A DNA stretch of 64,000 nt, taken from NCBI GenBank assembly GCA_000402755.1, contig AQSD01000002.1, positions 21,443 to 85,442 of the forward strand, written 5' to 3'. Below the pieces are notes generated by a model, which searched no databases, was not told the DNA's origin, and saw nothing but the letters and a program-made list of their open reading frames with translations. The DNA is from Fidelibacterota bacterium SCGC AAA160-B08 (lineage in GTDB: Bacteria; Fidelibacterota; Marinisomatia; Marinisomatales; Marinisomataceae). Positions 8,853 through 18,489 of the stretch are shown here, one piece after another; within the stretch, counting starts at the first letter, position 1; each line of letters begins with the position of its first letter. The translations under genes and the position numbers were made by a program.

Positions 8853-9959
8853 ATGAAATTTTTAGATCTCAAAAAGCAGCAAGGTAGAATTCGTGAATCT
8901 CTCGAAAAAAGATTGAGCGATATATTAGACCATGGCAGTTATATCATGGGCCCTGAAGTGCATGAATTAGAAGAAAAATTAGCAGATTATTGCGGTGTAA
9001 AACATGCAATTTCATGTTCTTCGGGCACAGATGCACTATTAATTCCCCTGATGGCATGGGGCATAGGTCCTGGAGATGCTGTATTTACTACTCCATTTAC
9101 TTACGTTGCTACCGCAGAAGTTATTTCTTTATTGGGAGCAACTCCTGTCTTTGTTGATGTATATGATTCCACATTCAATATAGATTGTGAAAAGTTAGAA
9201 ATTGCTATTCAAGATACTATTAAAAATGAAGAGCTAATTCCAAAAGCAATTATACCAGTAGATTTATTTGGTGTCCCAGCTCGCTATCGTTTAATTGATA
9301 GCATTGCAAAAAAATATGGTTTAAAAGTGATTGAAGACGCAGCACAAAGCTTTGGTGGATCAATTGGAGATAGAAAAGTAGGAACATTTGGAGATATTGC
9401 TGCCACTTCATTTTATCCTGCTAAGCCACTAGGGTGTTATGGTGATGGTGGAGCCATATTTACTAATAATGATAATTTAGCAGATAAGTGTAGAGCAATA
9501 CGTATCCATGGAACCAGTTCAGATAAATATAATAGCGAAGTGATTGGATTAAATGGACGACTAGATAGTATGCAAGCTGCAGTATTATTAGAAAAACTGA
9601 CAATTTTTGATGAAGAACTAGAAATGAGAAATAAAGTAAATGATTATTACAGGAAGTTTTTGAATAATGCACAGTATATACCAGACAATTACCACTCTGC
9701 ACATGCATTATTCTCCATTACTTTAGGTTCACATAAAAAAAGAGAAGAATTAGTAGACAAGTTGAGAAAAAATAACATACCAAATGTTATATACTATAAA
9801 TATCCTATCCATTTAATGAAAGGATTTCATTATTTGGGTTATAAAGATGGAGACTTTCCTGTATCAGAAAATTTATCACAAACAATTGTTAGTTTACCAA
9901 TGCATCCTTATCTTTCTGAAATAGAAATTGATTCAATTATTAATACAATAAAAAAATAA
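8853..9959 (+). CDS. PLP-dependent DegT/DnrJ/EryC1 sugar aminotransferase, WbpE-like
   Basis: The family transfers an amino group to a keto group on a nucleotide sugar. The 368-residue protein has a full fold-type I layout, with SSGTDALLIPL, EDAAQSFGGS and a predicted PLP Lys at K191 (YPAKPLGCYGDGG). The GLNGRLDSMQAAVLLEKL stretch is typical of the WbpE/WlbC subgroup, which act on 3-keto UDP-sugars, but the neighbour is a 4,6-dehydratase, which would give a 4-keto sugar. Its stop codon overlaps the start of that dehydratase (TAATG), so the two proteins probably act together. The exact sugar is not known. Confidence 0.88.
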   Translation: MKFLDLKKQQGRIRESLEKRLSDILDHGSYIMGPEVHELEEKLADYCGVKHAISCSSGTDALLIPLMAWGIGPGDAVFTTPFTYVATAEVISLLGATPVFVDVYDSTFNIDCEKLEIAIQDTIKNEELIPKAIIPVDLFGVPARYRLIDSIAKKYGLKVIEDAAQSFGGSIGDRKVGTFGDIAATSFYPAKPLGCYGDGGAIFTNNDNLADKCRAIRIHGTSSDKYNSEVIGLNGRLDSMQAAVLLEKLTIFDEELEMRNKVNDYYRKFLNNAQYIPDNYHSAHALFSITLGSHKKREELVDKLRKNNIPNVIYYKYPIHLMKGFHYLGYKDGDFPVSENLSQTIVSLPMHPYLSEIEIDSIINTIKK

Positions 9960-10984
9960 TGAGTAAAAAAATACTAATCACAGGAGGTGCAGGGTTTATT
10001 GCTCACCATGTAATTGATAAAATTTTATCAACTACAGACTGGGAGATTATTACGTTAGATCGATTAGATTTTAGCGGTAATCTTAATAGGTTAAAAGAAG
10101 TTGTAAGCGCCTATCCTGAATCTGAACAAAAAAGAGTGAGAGTAATTCATCATGATTTAAAAGCAGAGCTCAATCCTGAAATCTCTGCTACAATAGGTAA
10201 AGTCGACTATATTAGTCATCTTGCAGCCGGATCTCATGTCGACAGATCAATTACTTACCCACTAGAATTTGTAATGGATAACGTTGTAGGAACAGCTCAT
10301 ATTTTAGATTATGCTAGGAAGTGTGATCATTTAGAAAGATTTGCATACTTTAGCACTGATGAAGTATTTGGGCCAGCACCCGAAGGAGTAAATTATAAAG
10401 AAAATGATCGATATAATTCTACCAATCCTTACTCAGCTACTAAAGCTGGCGCAGAAGAGTTAGTTGTAGCTTTCGAAAATACCTATGGATTGCCATCATT
10501 TATAACACATACAATGAATGTATTTGGGGAAAGACAGAATGTTGAAAAATATATTCCTATGGTTATAAAAAAAGTAAGAGACAATGAGACGGTTACCGTA
10601 CATGCAAACTCTGAAAAAACAGTGGCAGGTTCTCGACATTATATTCATGCTGAAGATGTAGCCGATGCATTATTATTTTTATATAATTATAATATATCTA
10701 CTATGACTGCTGACGATACTGGCGCTAAGTGTCAAAAATTTAATATTGTAGGTAAAGATGAAATTGATAATTTACAATTAGCTGAATTTATTGCTAAAAC
10801 ACAAAAAAAAGACTTAAGCTATGAGATGGTTGATTTTCACTCACAAAGACCTGGCCATGACTTAAGATATGCTTTGGATGGATCAAAGATGGCAAATATG
10901 GGGTGGACACCACAATCTGCCTTTGAAAGATTAGAATCTACAATTAAGTGGACTTTAGACAATGAGAGGTGGTTGGCGATATAA
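9959..10984 (+). CDS. NAD-dependent nucleotide-sugar 4,6-dehydratase, RmlB-like
   Basis: This extended short-chain dehydrogenase (341 residues) has the NAD-binding ITGGAGFIAHH motif at the N-terminus, the STDEVFG motif containing the Thr-Asp-Glu of dTDP-glucose 4,6-dehydratases, the catalytic pair YSATK and the NVFGERQ substrate loop. It should turn a nucleotide hexose into its 4-keto-6-deoxy form, feeding the aminotransferase just upstream. It is distinct from the LegB-type enzyme at 13690 and the GMD enzymes at 31716 and 32707, so the locus holds at least three dehydratase types. The donor nucleotide (dTDP, UDP or GDP) cannot be settled by eye. Confidence 0.85.
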   Translation: MSKKILITGGAGFIAHHVIDKILSTTDWEIITLDRLDFSGNLNRLKEVVSAYPESEQKRVRVIHHDLKAELNPEISATIGKVDYISHLAAGSHVDRSITYPLEFVMDNVVGTAHILDYARKCDHLERFAYFSTDEVFGPAPEGVNYKENDRYNSTNPYSATKAGAEELVVAFENTYGLPSFITHTMNVFGERQNVEKYIPMVIKKVRDNETVTVHANSEKTVAGSRHYIHAEDVADALLFLYNYNISTMTADDTGAKCQKFNIVGKDEIDNLQLAEFIAKTQKKDLSYEMVDFHSQRPGHDLRYALDGSKMANMGWTPQSAFERLESTIKWTLDNERWLAI

Positions 10985-11023
10985 TATATTTGTAACCATT
11001 ATATTTAAAACTAAATTTTAAAC

Positions 11024-12937
11024 ATGAAAAACATACAAATTATTTTTTTACTTTTCTTAAGTACGGTCTTTGCTCAAGTCTCTATGAGCGATATTAATAA
11101 ATTAAGTAATCAGCAGTTAGATGCAATTAAGGCAGAATTACAATCTGATGCAAAAGCGACGACAATAGAAAGTATTACTTCTGAAGGATTAGACAAATCA
11201 GTCCCCATTGCAATTACGTCAACTGCTATTGCAGTAGCTACAGGAGATTATTTTGGATATAATTACTTCAGAAAAGATATCTCATTCTTTGATAATATCC
11301 CTACTCCAGCTGATTATAGATTAGGACCAGGAGATGAAATTATTATATCTTTATGGGGAGAAAATAATTCTAGAACAAATATAACTATCAATAAAGATGG
11401 AATGATATACTATGAGAATATTGGATTTATAAACTTATCTAATAAAACGCTCGCATCAGCAGAGGTATTATTAACAGAAGAGCTTTCTAGAATTTACTCA
11501 ACGCTGAAAGATAAAAATAATCCAACTAAGCTAATGTTAGAGCTTGGGAAGCTTAAATCTATAAATATTTATTTTTCTGGGCATATTGAGAATCCAGGCA
11601 TTAATCTCGTACATCCTTTCTCAGATATTTTTTCAGCTATCGTTCAAGCCGGAGGAATAAATGATAAGGGCTCTTTGAGAGAAATACAATTAATACGAAA
11701 TGGAAAAATAATTGATAAGGTAGATTTTTATTCTTTTTTTATGGACGGAAAAAATAATTTTTCTAATATAAAGCTTATTGATGGAGATGTAATACATATT
11801 CCAAATGTTAAAAACCGCGTATTGATATCCGGAGAAGTGAACAGATCTTCTACTTATGAATTATTGCTCAATGAATCTATATCAGATATTATAGGATATG
11901 CATCTGGTTTTACTAGCGATGCATCATCAACTCTTATTTTAAGTCAAGTTATTCCGGTTAAAGAAAGATCTTCTGACGATAATGCAAGAACTAGTATTGC
12001 AGTAAATTTTAAAAGCGCAGAATTAACAATTTTAAATAATGGTGATTCTATAAATGTTCTATCTATTCCATCAGTCGATTCAGAGGTCATTGTTTATGGT
12101 AGGGTAAAGTCTCCCGGGAAATATCCCGCTATGAATAATACTTTAAAAAATATCCTAGATATTGCAGGAGGTTTTGATGATCCAATATTTAGAAAAACTA
12201 TTCGCGAAGACGAACTTCTTATCCTAAGGCAAGATAGCAATAAATTTTATAGTACACAGATAGCAGTTTCTTACAAGGATGCAGATCAATTCAAGTTAGA
12301 GCAAAATGATAAAATATTTGTTTACGAAGATATAAACTATGAAAATAGCCCTATTTACCGTGTTGAGGGTCAAGTTTTTAAGCCAGGAACTTATCCTATT
12401 GGCAAAGACAAGATAACTTTACGTGAAGCATTATCATTAGCTGGAGGTTTAACAGAATTAAGTTCTGAAAAAAATCTTACCGTAAAACAAGAGTTCACTA
12501 CAGTGGATGACGCAGGAAATGAAATTATTACTTCAGAGCCTGTTAGTAGTATCACCTTAGATTTTGAAATCGGAAGTAATTCAGTAATTATTGCATATCC
12601 ATTTGAGAATGTTGTTAGAGTAGAGGGGAATGTCTATAAGCCTGGATTAGTTGCATATGATAGAGGCCTTACCATGTCTCAGGCAATTGTGCAAGCTGGA
12701 GGCTATAAGCCTTATAGTATGAAAAAAAGAGCATATGTTAGAAAAGCTAACGGAGAAATAGATAAAGCAAACCTATTCCGAGGCAGAACTAAGAGATTAT
12801 CTCCAGGAGACACTGTAATTGTTCCATTGAATCCAGATCCATCTGATTTTGATATTACAACTTTTGTAGCAGACTTATCAACAACACTAGCTAACATAGC
12901 AGCTATTCTTCTAATAGTTGATAATCAAAACAATTAA
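11024..12937 (+). CDS. Polysaccharide export protein with Poly_export and SLBB domains (Wza-like)
   Basis: The protein (637 residues) belongs to the outer-membrane polysaccharide export group. It has a signal peptide (MKNIQIIFLLFLSTVFAQ), a Poly_export domain (YRLGPGDEIIISLWG, about residue 100 onwards) and several SLBB beta-grasp repeats, seen as recurring SGHIENPGIN, YGRVKSPGKYPA, EGQVFKPGTYPIG and EGNVYKPGLVAYD stretches, each followed by an AGG motif. A short hydrophobic helix near the C-terminus (TLANIAAILLIV) may sit in the outer membrane as in Wza. Unlike Wza there is no lipobox Cys after the signal peptide, and the protein is much longer, as in Bacteroidota relatives. Confidence 0.9.
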   Translation: MKNIQIIFLLFLSTVFAQVSMSDINKLSNQQLDAIKAELQSDAKATTIESITSEGLDKSVPIAITSTAIAVATGDYFGYNYFRKDISFFDNIPTPADYRLGPGDEIIISLWGENNSRTNITINKDGMIYYENIGFINLSNKTLASAEVLLTEELSRIYSTLKDKNNPTKLMLELGKLKSINIYFSGHIENPGINLVHPFSDIFSAIVQAGGINDKGSLREIQLIRNGKIIDKVDFYSFFMDGKNNFSNIKLIDGDVIHIPNVKNRVLISGEVNRSSTYELLLNESISDIIGYASGFTSDASSTLILSQVIPVKERSSDDNARTSIAVNFKSAELTILNNGDSINVLSIPSVDSEVIVYGRVKSPGKYPAMNNTLKNILDIAGGFDDPIFRKTIREDELLILRQDSNKFYSTQIAVSYKDADQFKLEQNDKIFVYEDINYENSPIYRVEGQVFKPGTYPIGKDKITLREALSLAGGLTELSSEKNLTVKQEFTTVDDAGNEIITSEPVSSITLDFEIGSNSVIIAYPFENVVRVEGNVYKPGLVAYDRGLTMSQAIVQAGGYKPYSMKKRAYVRKANGEIDKANLFRGRTKRLSPGDTVIVPLNPDPSDFDITTFVADLSTTLANIAAILLIVDNQNN

Positions 12938-12943
12938 AGCATT

Positions 12944-13693
12944 GTGAAATTAATCCTTCTCCGTCACGGTGAAAGTCAATGGAATCTTGAAAATAGGTTT
13001 ACGGGATGGAAGGATGTTTCACTTACTGAAACAGGTATTGCAGAAGCTAGCTTTTCTGGGAATCAATTACTTAAAGCTAATATTAAAATAAAAAGTGTTT
13101 ACACTTCTCTTTTGAATAGAGCAACCGAAACCACAGATATTGTTACTGATATTATTAATTTTTCCAAAGAAGATATTCAATATGATTGGCGCTTAAATGA
13201 AAGACATTATGGGGCACTTCAGGGTTTAAATAAATCTGAAACAGCTAAAAAATATGGTGAAAACCAAGTACATATATGGAGAAGAAGTTATGATATATCT
13301 CCACCACTATTAGATAAGGACGATAAACGTCACCCTAGATTTAATAAGAAATTTAGATCGATTGAAGGCAAATTGCCAGTTGGAGAAAGTTTAAAAAATG
13401 TTATTAATCGTTTAGATCCATTTTGGCAAAAATACCTTATAAAAATAAAAAAAAATATAGGCAATCATCTCATTGTAGCGCACAGTAATTCATTAAGAGC
13501 TATAGTAAAAATACTAGATAATTTATCAAATGAGGATATTATGTCAGTAAATATTCCTACTGGAGTACCATTGGTATATACATTTGATGATAATTTTAAT
13601 GTGGTAGATAAACAATTTTTAATTGATCAAAATAGTCTAAATTCAAAATTAAATGCTATAGCTAAACAAGGAAGAGCGGAGAGTAAAAAATGA
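12944..13693 (+). CDS. gpmA: 2,3-bisphosphoglycerate-dependent phosphoglycerate mutase
   Basis: The enzyme interconverts 3- and 2-phosphoglycerate in glycolysis. The 249-residue sequence carries the phosphohistidine motif LLRHGES (H8), the acid E86 in LNERHYGALQGLNK and the second His H180 in VAHSNSLR; the family usually reads HGNSLR here, so Gly is replaced by Ser. The C-terminal NIPTGVPLVY is also family-typical. Translation starts at GTG, six bases after the export gene stop, and the end overlaps legB by ATGA. A central-metabolism enzyme inside a capsule operon is unusual. It could be a cofactor-dependent mutase needed for PEP supply, or simply a passenger gene. Confidence 0.9.
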   Translation: MKLILLRHGESQWNLENRFTGWKDVSLTETGIAEASFSGNQLLKANIKIKSVYTSLLNRATETTDIVTDIINFSKEDIQYDWRLNERHYGALQGLNKSETAKKYGENQVHIWRRSYDISPPLLDKDDKRHPRFNKKFRSIEGKLPVGESLKNVINRLDPFWQKYLIKIKKNIGNHLIVAHSNSLRAIVKILDNLSNEDIMSVNIPTGVPLVYTFDDNFNVVDKQFLIDQNSLNSKLNAIAKQGRAESKK

Positions 13694-14697
13694 ATAATTT
13701 TTGGAATGAACATAATGTCTTTATAACTGGCGCTGATGGATTTATTGGAAGCCATTTAACTGAGAAGCTTGTTGCATTAAATGCAAATGTAACCGCACTA
13801 AGTTATTACAACTCTCGCGGAAATAACGGGTGGCTTGATGAGGCTTATAAAATAAAAAAACCAGATAATCTTACAATCATTCAAGGAGATATTAGAGATG
13901 CTCACATGATTGACGGAATAGTAGATGGCGCTACCACAGTTTTTCATTTAAGTAGCTTAATTGCAATCCCCTACAGCTATACTGCCTATCAAAGCTATAT
14001 TGATACAAATATTACAGGACTATCAAACCTATTAACATCTTGCAGGCGATATGGTATAGAAAAAATAGTACATACATCAACAAGTGAAGTCTATGGATCT
14101 GCATTATATACACCTATTAATGAACAGCATCCTTTGCAAGGACAATCTCCTTATGCAGGTTCAAAAATTGCAGCAGATGTAATTGCAGATAGTTTTTACA
14201 GATCATTTGATTTGCCTATTACCACAGCAAGACCTTTTAATACATATGGTCCAAGACAATCCTTAAGAGCTGTTATTCCCGCTGTAATACAGCAGTTAAT
14301 AAATAAAAAAAATGGAAGTTTTCTTGATATTGGAGATCTTTCGCCAAGAAGAGATTTCAATTTTGTTTCTGATACGGTAGATGGATTTTTATCACTTGGA
14401 GAAGCAAACAATGTTTTAGGAAATGTTTATAATATAGGTTCAGGTGTTGATATATCAATAGAAGACCTATGTAGTATGCTTTTTGATATTTCCGGTAAAA
14501 AACTTGAGTATAAAACTGATTCTAAAAGATTAAGACCTGAAAAAAGTGAAGTAAATAGATTGCTGTGCGACTCATCGTTTTTGAAAAAAACTACGGGTTG
14601 GGAAAGTAGGGTAGATTTAAATACTGGATTAAAAATAACCTATGATTGGTTCAAGTCAAATGCTGATCAATACGGTAAAGATACTTTCCTGCTTTAA
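13690..14697 (+). CDS. legB: LegB-type NAD-dependent N-acetylhexosamine 4,6-dehydratase
   Basis: This 335-residue extended SDR strongly resembles LegB, the first committed enzyme of legionaminic acid synthesis, which makes a 4-keto-6-deoxy sugar from GDP- or UDP-GlcNAc. Motifs: ITGADGFIGSHL (NAD binding), HLSSLIAIPYSY, STSEVYGSALY, the YAGSK catalytic pair, RPFNTYGPRQS and the C-terminal RPEKSEVNRLLCD stretch characteristic of the group. Its start overlaps gpmA by four bases and its stop overlaps the start of legC, so legB and legC are translationally linked, as they are in known Leg clusters. Confidence 0.88.
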   Translation: MNNFWNEHNVFITGADGFIGSHLTEKLVALNANVTALSYYNSRGNNGWLDEAYKIKKPDNLTIIQGDIRDAHMIDGIVDGATTVFHLSSLIAIPYSYTAYQSYIDTNITGLSNLLTSCRRYGIEKIVHTSTSEVYGSALYTPINEQHPLQGQSPYAGSKIAADVIADSFYRSFDLPITTARPFNTYGPRQSLRAVIPAVIQQLINKKNGSFLDIGDLSPRRDFNFVSDTVDGFLSLGEANNVLGNVYNIGSGVDISIEDLCSMLFDISGKKLEYKTDSKRLRPEKSEVNRLLCDSSFLKKTTGWESRVDLNTGLKITYDWFKSNADQYGKDTFLL

Positions 14698-15830
14698 TGC
14701 CAATTCCTCTATCAATCCCTAATCTAAGCGGCAATGAATCAAAATATGTTACTGATTGCCTAGAATCAGAATGGGTTTCAACTGAAGGTTCCTATGTAGA
14801 AAAATTTTCAGAAGCTATTCAGGATTATACTAAAGCTAAATATGCAATTCCATGCATTAACGGTACAAGCGCACTTCAAACTTGCCTGAGATTGATTGAT
14901 TTAAAACCGGGAGAAGAAGTAATTATTCCTACATTAACATTTATAGCACCGGTTAATGCGATAAAATATTTTTACGCAGACCCTATTTTTTTTGATTGTG
15001 ACAACTCTTTTAATATTGATATCAATCAATTACATGATTTTTTAAAAAAACATACATCATATAAGAAAGGTAAGCTCACTAACAATATTACGAATAAAAC
15101 AATTAGAGCAATTATTCCTGTTAATGTTTTTGGCAATACATTTGATATTGACTCTTTATTAGAGTTGTCAGATAAGTTCAATATCCCAATTATTGAAGAT
15201 GCATCAGAAGCGATTGGTTCATTTTATACCAAAAGTAGACATGCTGGGACCGCAGGCTTAATGGGCTGTCTATCATTTAATGGCAATAAAATGATTACTA
15301 CTGGTGGCGGAGGTATGATACTAACTAATGATAAAAAATTAGCTGAAAGAGCTTCTTACCTAACAAGACAGGCTAAGGATGATAAAATATTTTATGTACA
15401 TAATGAAGTAGGATATAATTTTAGAATGACAAATGTTTCAGCAGCTATTGGCTTAGGGCAATTAGAGCAAATGGATAAATTTCTAATTAAAAAGAGAGAA
15501 AATTTTAATTTTTATAAAGAACTAATAGAAAAAAAAGAAAATATCAAATTATTAAATCCACCCAAATATGGTGAAAGTAATCACTGGTTTTATGCGCTTA
15601 AAACCTCTTCAAGCTATAAAAGAAATATTAAAGAAATTATTGAATACTTAAATAAAAATAATGTCCAGTCTCGCCCAATATGGAAGTTAAATCACGAACA
15701 AATTCCATTTAAAGACTGTTTTCATGTAGATCTTTCTAACTCTATTGAGTTACATAAAACAGTATTCAACGTACCATGTAGCACTAATTTAAAAAAAGAA
15801 GAAATTGAGACAGTTTGTAGTTTATTATAA
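14697..15830 (+). CDS. legC: LegC-type PLP-dependent aminotransferase
   Basis: The 377-residue DegT-family enzyme matches LegC, which adds the 4-amino group after LegB. It opens with IPLSIPNLSGNESKYV, has the SEWVSTEGSYVEKF stretch, IIEDASEAIGSFY and a predicted PLP Lys at K198 within FNGNKMITTGGGGM, and ends in a domain that closes over the substrate (VGYNFRMTNVSAAIGLGQLEQ). It overlaps legB by one base. Together they should convert a GDP- or UDP-GlcNAc into the 4-amino-4,6-dideoxy sugar that the NeuD-like enzyme would acetylate. Confidence 0.88.
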   Translation: MPIPLSIPNLSGNESKYVTDCLESEWVSTEGSYVEKFSEAIQDYTKAKYAIPCINGTSALQTCLRLIDLKPGEEVIIPTLTFIAPVNAIKYFYADPIFFDCDNSFNIDINQLHDFLKKHTSYKKGKLTNNITNKTIRAIIPVNVFGNTFDIDSLLELSDKFNIPIIEDASEAIGSFYTKSRHAGTAGLMGCLSFNGNKMITTGGGGMILTNDKKLAERASYLTRQAKDDKIFYVHNEVGYNFRMTNVSAAIGLGQLEQMDKFLIKKRENFNFYKELIEKKENIKLLNPPKYGESNHWFYALKTSSSYKRNIKEIIEYLNKNNVQSRPIWKLNHEQIPFKDCFHVDLSNSIELHKTVFNVPCSTNLKKEEIETVCSLL

Positions 15831-15842
15831 GACATCATTTCC

Positions 15843-16817
15843 ATGAAAATAAATCTCAATCAATTAAAAAAATCATTTGGCAATTCTAATATTCTTGTAA
15901 TTGGAGATATTATGTTAGATAGGTATATATTTGGTAAATCTCAAAGATATTCACCTGAAGCCCCCGTACCGATTATTAATAGTTTCAAAAAATTAAATGT
16001 TTTGGGAGGCGCTTCTAATGTAGGGTTAAATATTAAATCTTTAGGTAATAATAAGGTAACCTGTTGCGGGTTGATTGGCAGCGATCGAAGTGGAAAAGAT
16101 CTATTAAAGCTATTATTGGACAATAATATTAATTCTGATGGAATATTTATAGATGATAAACATAGAACCACAACAAAGGAAAGAATTTATTCAAACGAAC
16201 AACAGATTATAAGAATCGACAAAGAGAAGAAAAGTATTTCAAAGAAATCTACAAAATTAATTTTAAATTTTATTAGTAGCTCTATTAAGAATTATGATGT
16301 TATTATTATATCAGACTATAATAAGGGCGTTATTACATCTGAATTAGTTAAACAGTTAATTGATATAAATAACAACACTCGATCAATACCAATTATTGTA
16401 GATCCAAAGAAAAAGAATTTAAGTGTATATAGTGGAGTAGATTTGATTACACCTAATTTGAAAGAGCTCGAAAATGCTAATGATAAAATTTATGAGAAAA
16501 ATCAAGATATAATTAAAGCTAACAATGATGTAATTAAAAAAAATAATATTAAAAATATAGTTACTACTTTAGGTAAAAAAGGAATGATAGTGACAGAAAA
16601 TAATTCTAGTTATCATATTGAGGGTATAAAAGTAAATACGCCTGATGTTATAGGAGCCGGAGACACTGTTATTGCTACCATAGCTTTATGCTTAAGTTCT
16701 GGGATGAGTATTTTGGAGTCTTCAAATCTTGCAAATATTGTTGCAAGTATCTGTGTATCTAAGATCGGTACATCCGTAGTAACTTTTGATGAATTGAAAA
16801 ATAAAATAAAAATTTAA
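15843..16817 (+). CDS. hldA: Heptose-7-phosphate kinase, HldE domain I/RfaE1-like (PfkB family)
   Basis: The 324-residue PfkB-family kinase resembles the kinase domain of HldE/RfaE, which phosphorylates D-glycero-beta-D-manno-heptose 7-phosphate at O1. Motifs include VIGDIMLDRYIFGKSQRYSPEAPVP, the GGASNVGLNI sugar-binding stretch and DVIGAGDTVIA, the anion-hole and catalytic Asp motif. There is no fused adenylyltransferase domain, so it is the stand-alone form. It is the last gene of the plus-strand group and ends two bases from the convergent M1 peptidase gene. A second heptose kinase of the GHMP family lies at 37761, and GmhA at 35607. Confidence 0.85.
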   Translation: MKINLNQLKKSFGNSNILVIGDIMLDRYIFGKSQRYSPEAPVPIINSFKKLNVLGGASNVGLNIKSLGNNKVTCCGLIGSDRSGKDLLKLLLDNNINSDGIFIDDKHRTTTKERIYSNEQQIIRIDKEKKSISKKSTKLILNFISSSIKNYDVIIISDYNKGVITSELVKQLIDINNNTRSIPIIVDPKKKNLSVYSGVDLITPNLKELENANDKIYEKNQDIIKANNDVIKKNNIKNIVTTLGKKGMIVTENNSSYHIEGIKVNTPDVIGAGDTVIATIALCLSSGMSILESSNLANIVASICVSKIGTSVVTFDELKNKIKI

Positions 16818-16818
16818 A

Positions 16819-18489
16819 CTATCTAGTTTTATTTTTCTTGATATAGAATTTCCAATCCATAACTTCAATCTTTGAATGCTGTCTTATTTCAAATGACTGA
16901 AATTCTTGATCAGGTAAAACTCTTTTTTCAGCACCATTAACTAATAAACCCATGGGCATAATAAAATTAGCATTAACATTATTCCACTTATAATAAAAGC
17001 TAGAATCTGTTTGGTAATATTCTAGTTCAGGTTGATTTGGGGTATAAAAATATTGTTCTGAAAAATATGAATAATCAGTACCAGTTTTTTCTTTAACTTT
17101 ATCAAAAAAGTCTTCTGTGCTAACATGACTTTTTGCATTTTCAACCATAAATTCTTTGAGTATTGCAAACCAAATAGGGTCATCATTTATAGCACTTCTC
17201 AAAGTATGCATTACCCAAGCACCTTTCATATAAGTGTCACCATTTAAAGCCCAATAATTTTCATCTTCTGGACCGACAATAGAAATTTTATTTTGAATCC
17301 TCGATTTAATACTTTTTAAGTAATCAACACTTACTGCGTAGCTATTGAATTTATCTTCAAAGTATAATGCTTCAGAATAGACCTGTAATCCTTCATGAAT
17401 CCAAATATGTGTTGGATCAATTGCAGTAACACTATTTCCAAACCATTCATGGCCGCTCTCATGTATAATGAGTGGATCAATTACTCCATACATAGCCCAA
17501 CTATCACTTCTTACACCATTGTAGATACTAAATCCGTTGCCATAGGTTACAGCTGACTGATGTTCCATTCCTAAATATGGAGCTTCAATTAGTTTATACC
17601 CATCGTCCCACCACTGGTAGTCACCAAAATATTTTTCATAGAAACGAATCACTTCTTTTGACTGTGGAAAGTAGTTTTGTGCAATTTCTTTGTTGTAGTC
17701 TAAAACATAATGATTCATATAATGTGTTTTGTTTTCTTTTATGAATGTATCTTGAACAGCAACATAGTTTCCGATTTGAACAGAGATATTATAATTGTTA
17801 ATCGGATTGCTAACAAACCACTCGTAAGTAGTTTTATTATCATCTTTTTCTACTACGCTTCTTAGTTGACCGTTAGCAACACTCATTAAACCGGATGGTA
17901 CAGTGAAAGCCATTCTAACGCTATCAGGTTCTTCGGAAATATGATCTTTATTAGGCCACCAAATTCTTGCACCTTCTCCTTCACAAGAAACCGCTACCCA
18001 ATCTCTATCATTCTTGTCTTTAGACCATGTAAATCCTCCTGCCCAAGGTGGGTTATCAGCACTTTGAGGTATTCCATTATAATGAACTGTGAAATCAAAT
18101 AGTGTATCTTTATCTATAGTTTGATTAAAGACTACCATAATAGCATCTTCTTCTCGACTATATTCAATCGGGCTGTCTTTGTAAATAATTTTTTTAATAT
18201 TTAAATTTTTAACTAGATCTACTTGTAAGGTATCAATATCATTAAGTGCCATCGCTTTAATAGTTACAAATCCATCGATTGATTTTTCTTCAATATTAAA
18301 GTCTATATTAATATCATAATAGGTTACATCGTATGAGCTGCGATATTCATTTAAAAATCCCATTAAATAGTTATTACGCGTTAATTCAGGCGTATCTGTT
18401 TGAGATCCATGAGGTCTTAAATTAGCAACATTTGCATTGCAAGCAATAAACAATACAATCAATATAAGTATACTAAATTTTTTTTTCAT
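16819..18489 (-). CDS. M1-family zinc metallopeptidase, probable lipoprotein
   Basis: This is a gluzincin aminopeptidase of the M1 family (556 residues). Zinc ligands are clear: HESGH (H343, H347) with the catalytic E344, and E366 after the standard spacing. It has the N-terminal beta-sandwich domain, with YDVTYYDINIDFNIE at its start. I set the start at 18489 (MKKKFSIL); the longer reading would run through unlikely sequence. The N-terminus is a lipoprotein signal with Cys17 in LFIAC, so the peptidase is probably anchored in the envelope facing the periplasm or outside. It overlaps the small membrane protein gene upstream. Its place at the end of a sugar operon has no obvious functional reason. 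Confidence 0.9.
   Translation of the reverse strand: MKKKFSILILIVLFIACNANVANLRPHGSQTDTPELTRNNYLMGFLNEYRSSYDVTYYDINIDFNIEEKSIDGFVTIKAMALNDIDTLQVDLVKNLNIKKIIYKDSPIEYSREEDAIMVVFNQTIDKDTLFDFTVHYNGIPQSADNPPWAGGFTWSKDKNDRDWVAVSCEGEGARIWWPNKDHISEEPDSVRMAFTVPSGLMSVANGQLRSVVEKDDNKTTYEWFVSNPINNYNISVQIGNYVAVQDTFIKENKTHYMNHYVLDYNKEIAQNYFPQSKEVIRFYEKYFGDYQWWDDGYKLIEAPYLGMEHQSAVTYGNGFSIYNGVRSDSWAMYGVIDPLIIHESGHEWFGNSVTAIDPTHIWIHEGLQVYSEALYFEDKFNSYAVSVDYLKSIKSRIQNKISIVGPEDENYWALNGDTYMKGAWVMHTLRSAINDDPIWFAILKEFMVENAKSHVSTEDFFDKVKEKTGTDYSYFSEQYFYTPNQPELEYYQTDSSFYYKWNNVNANFIMPMGLLVNGAEKRVLPDQEFQSFEIRQHSKIEVMDWKFYIKKNKTR

Noticed and set aside
16816..16829. Short inverted repeat AAACTA/TAGTTT between the heptose kinase and M1 peptidase genes
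   Set aside because: The six A/T-rich pairs with a two-base loop are too weak to call a terminator, and the genes leave almost no space.
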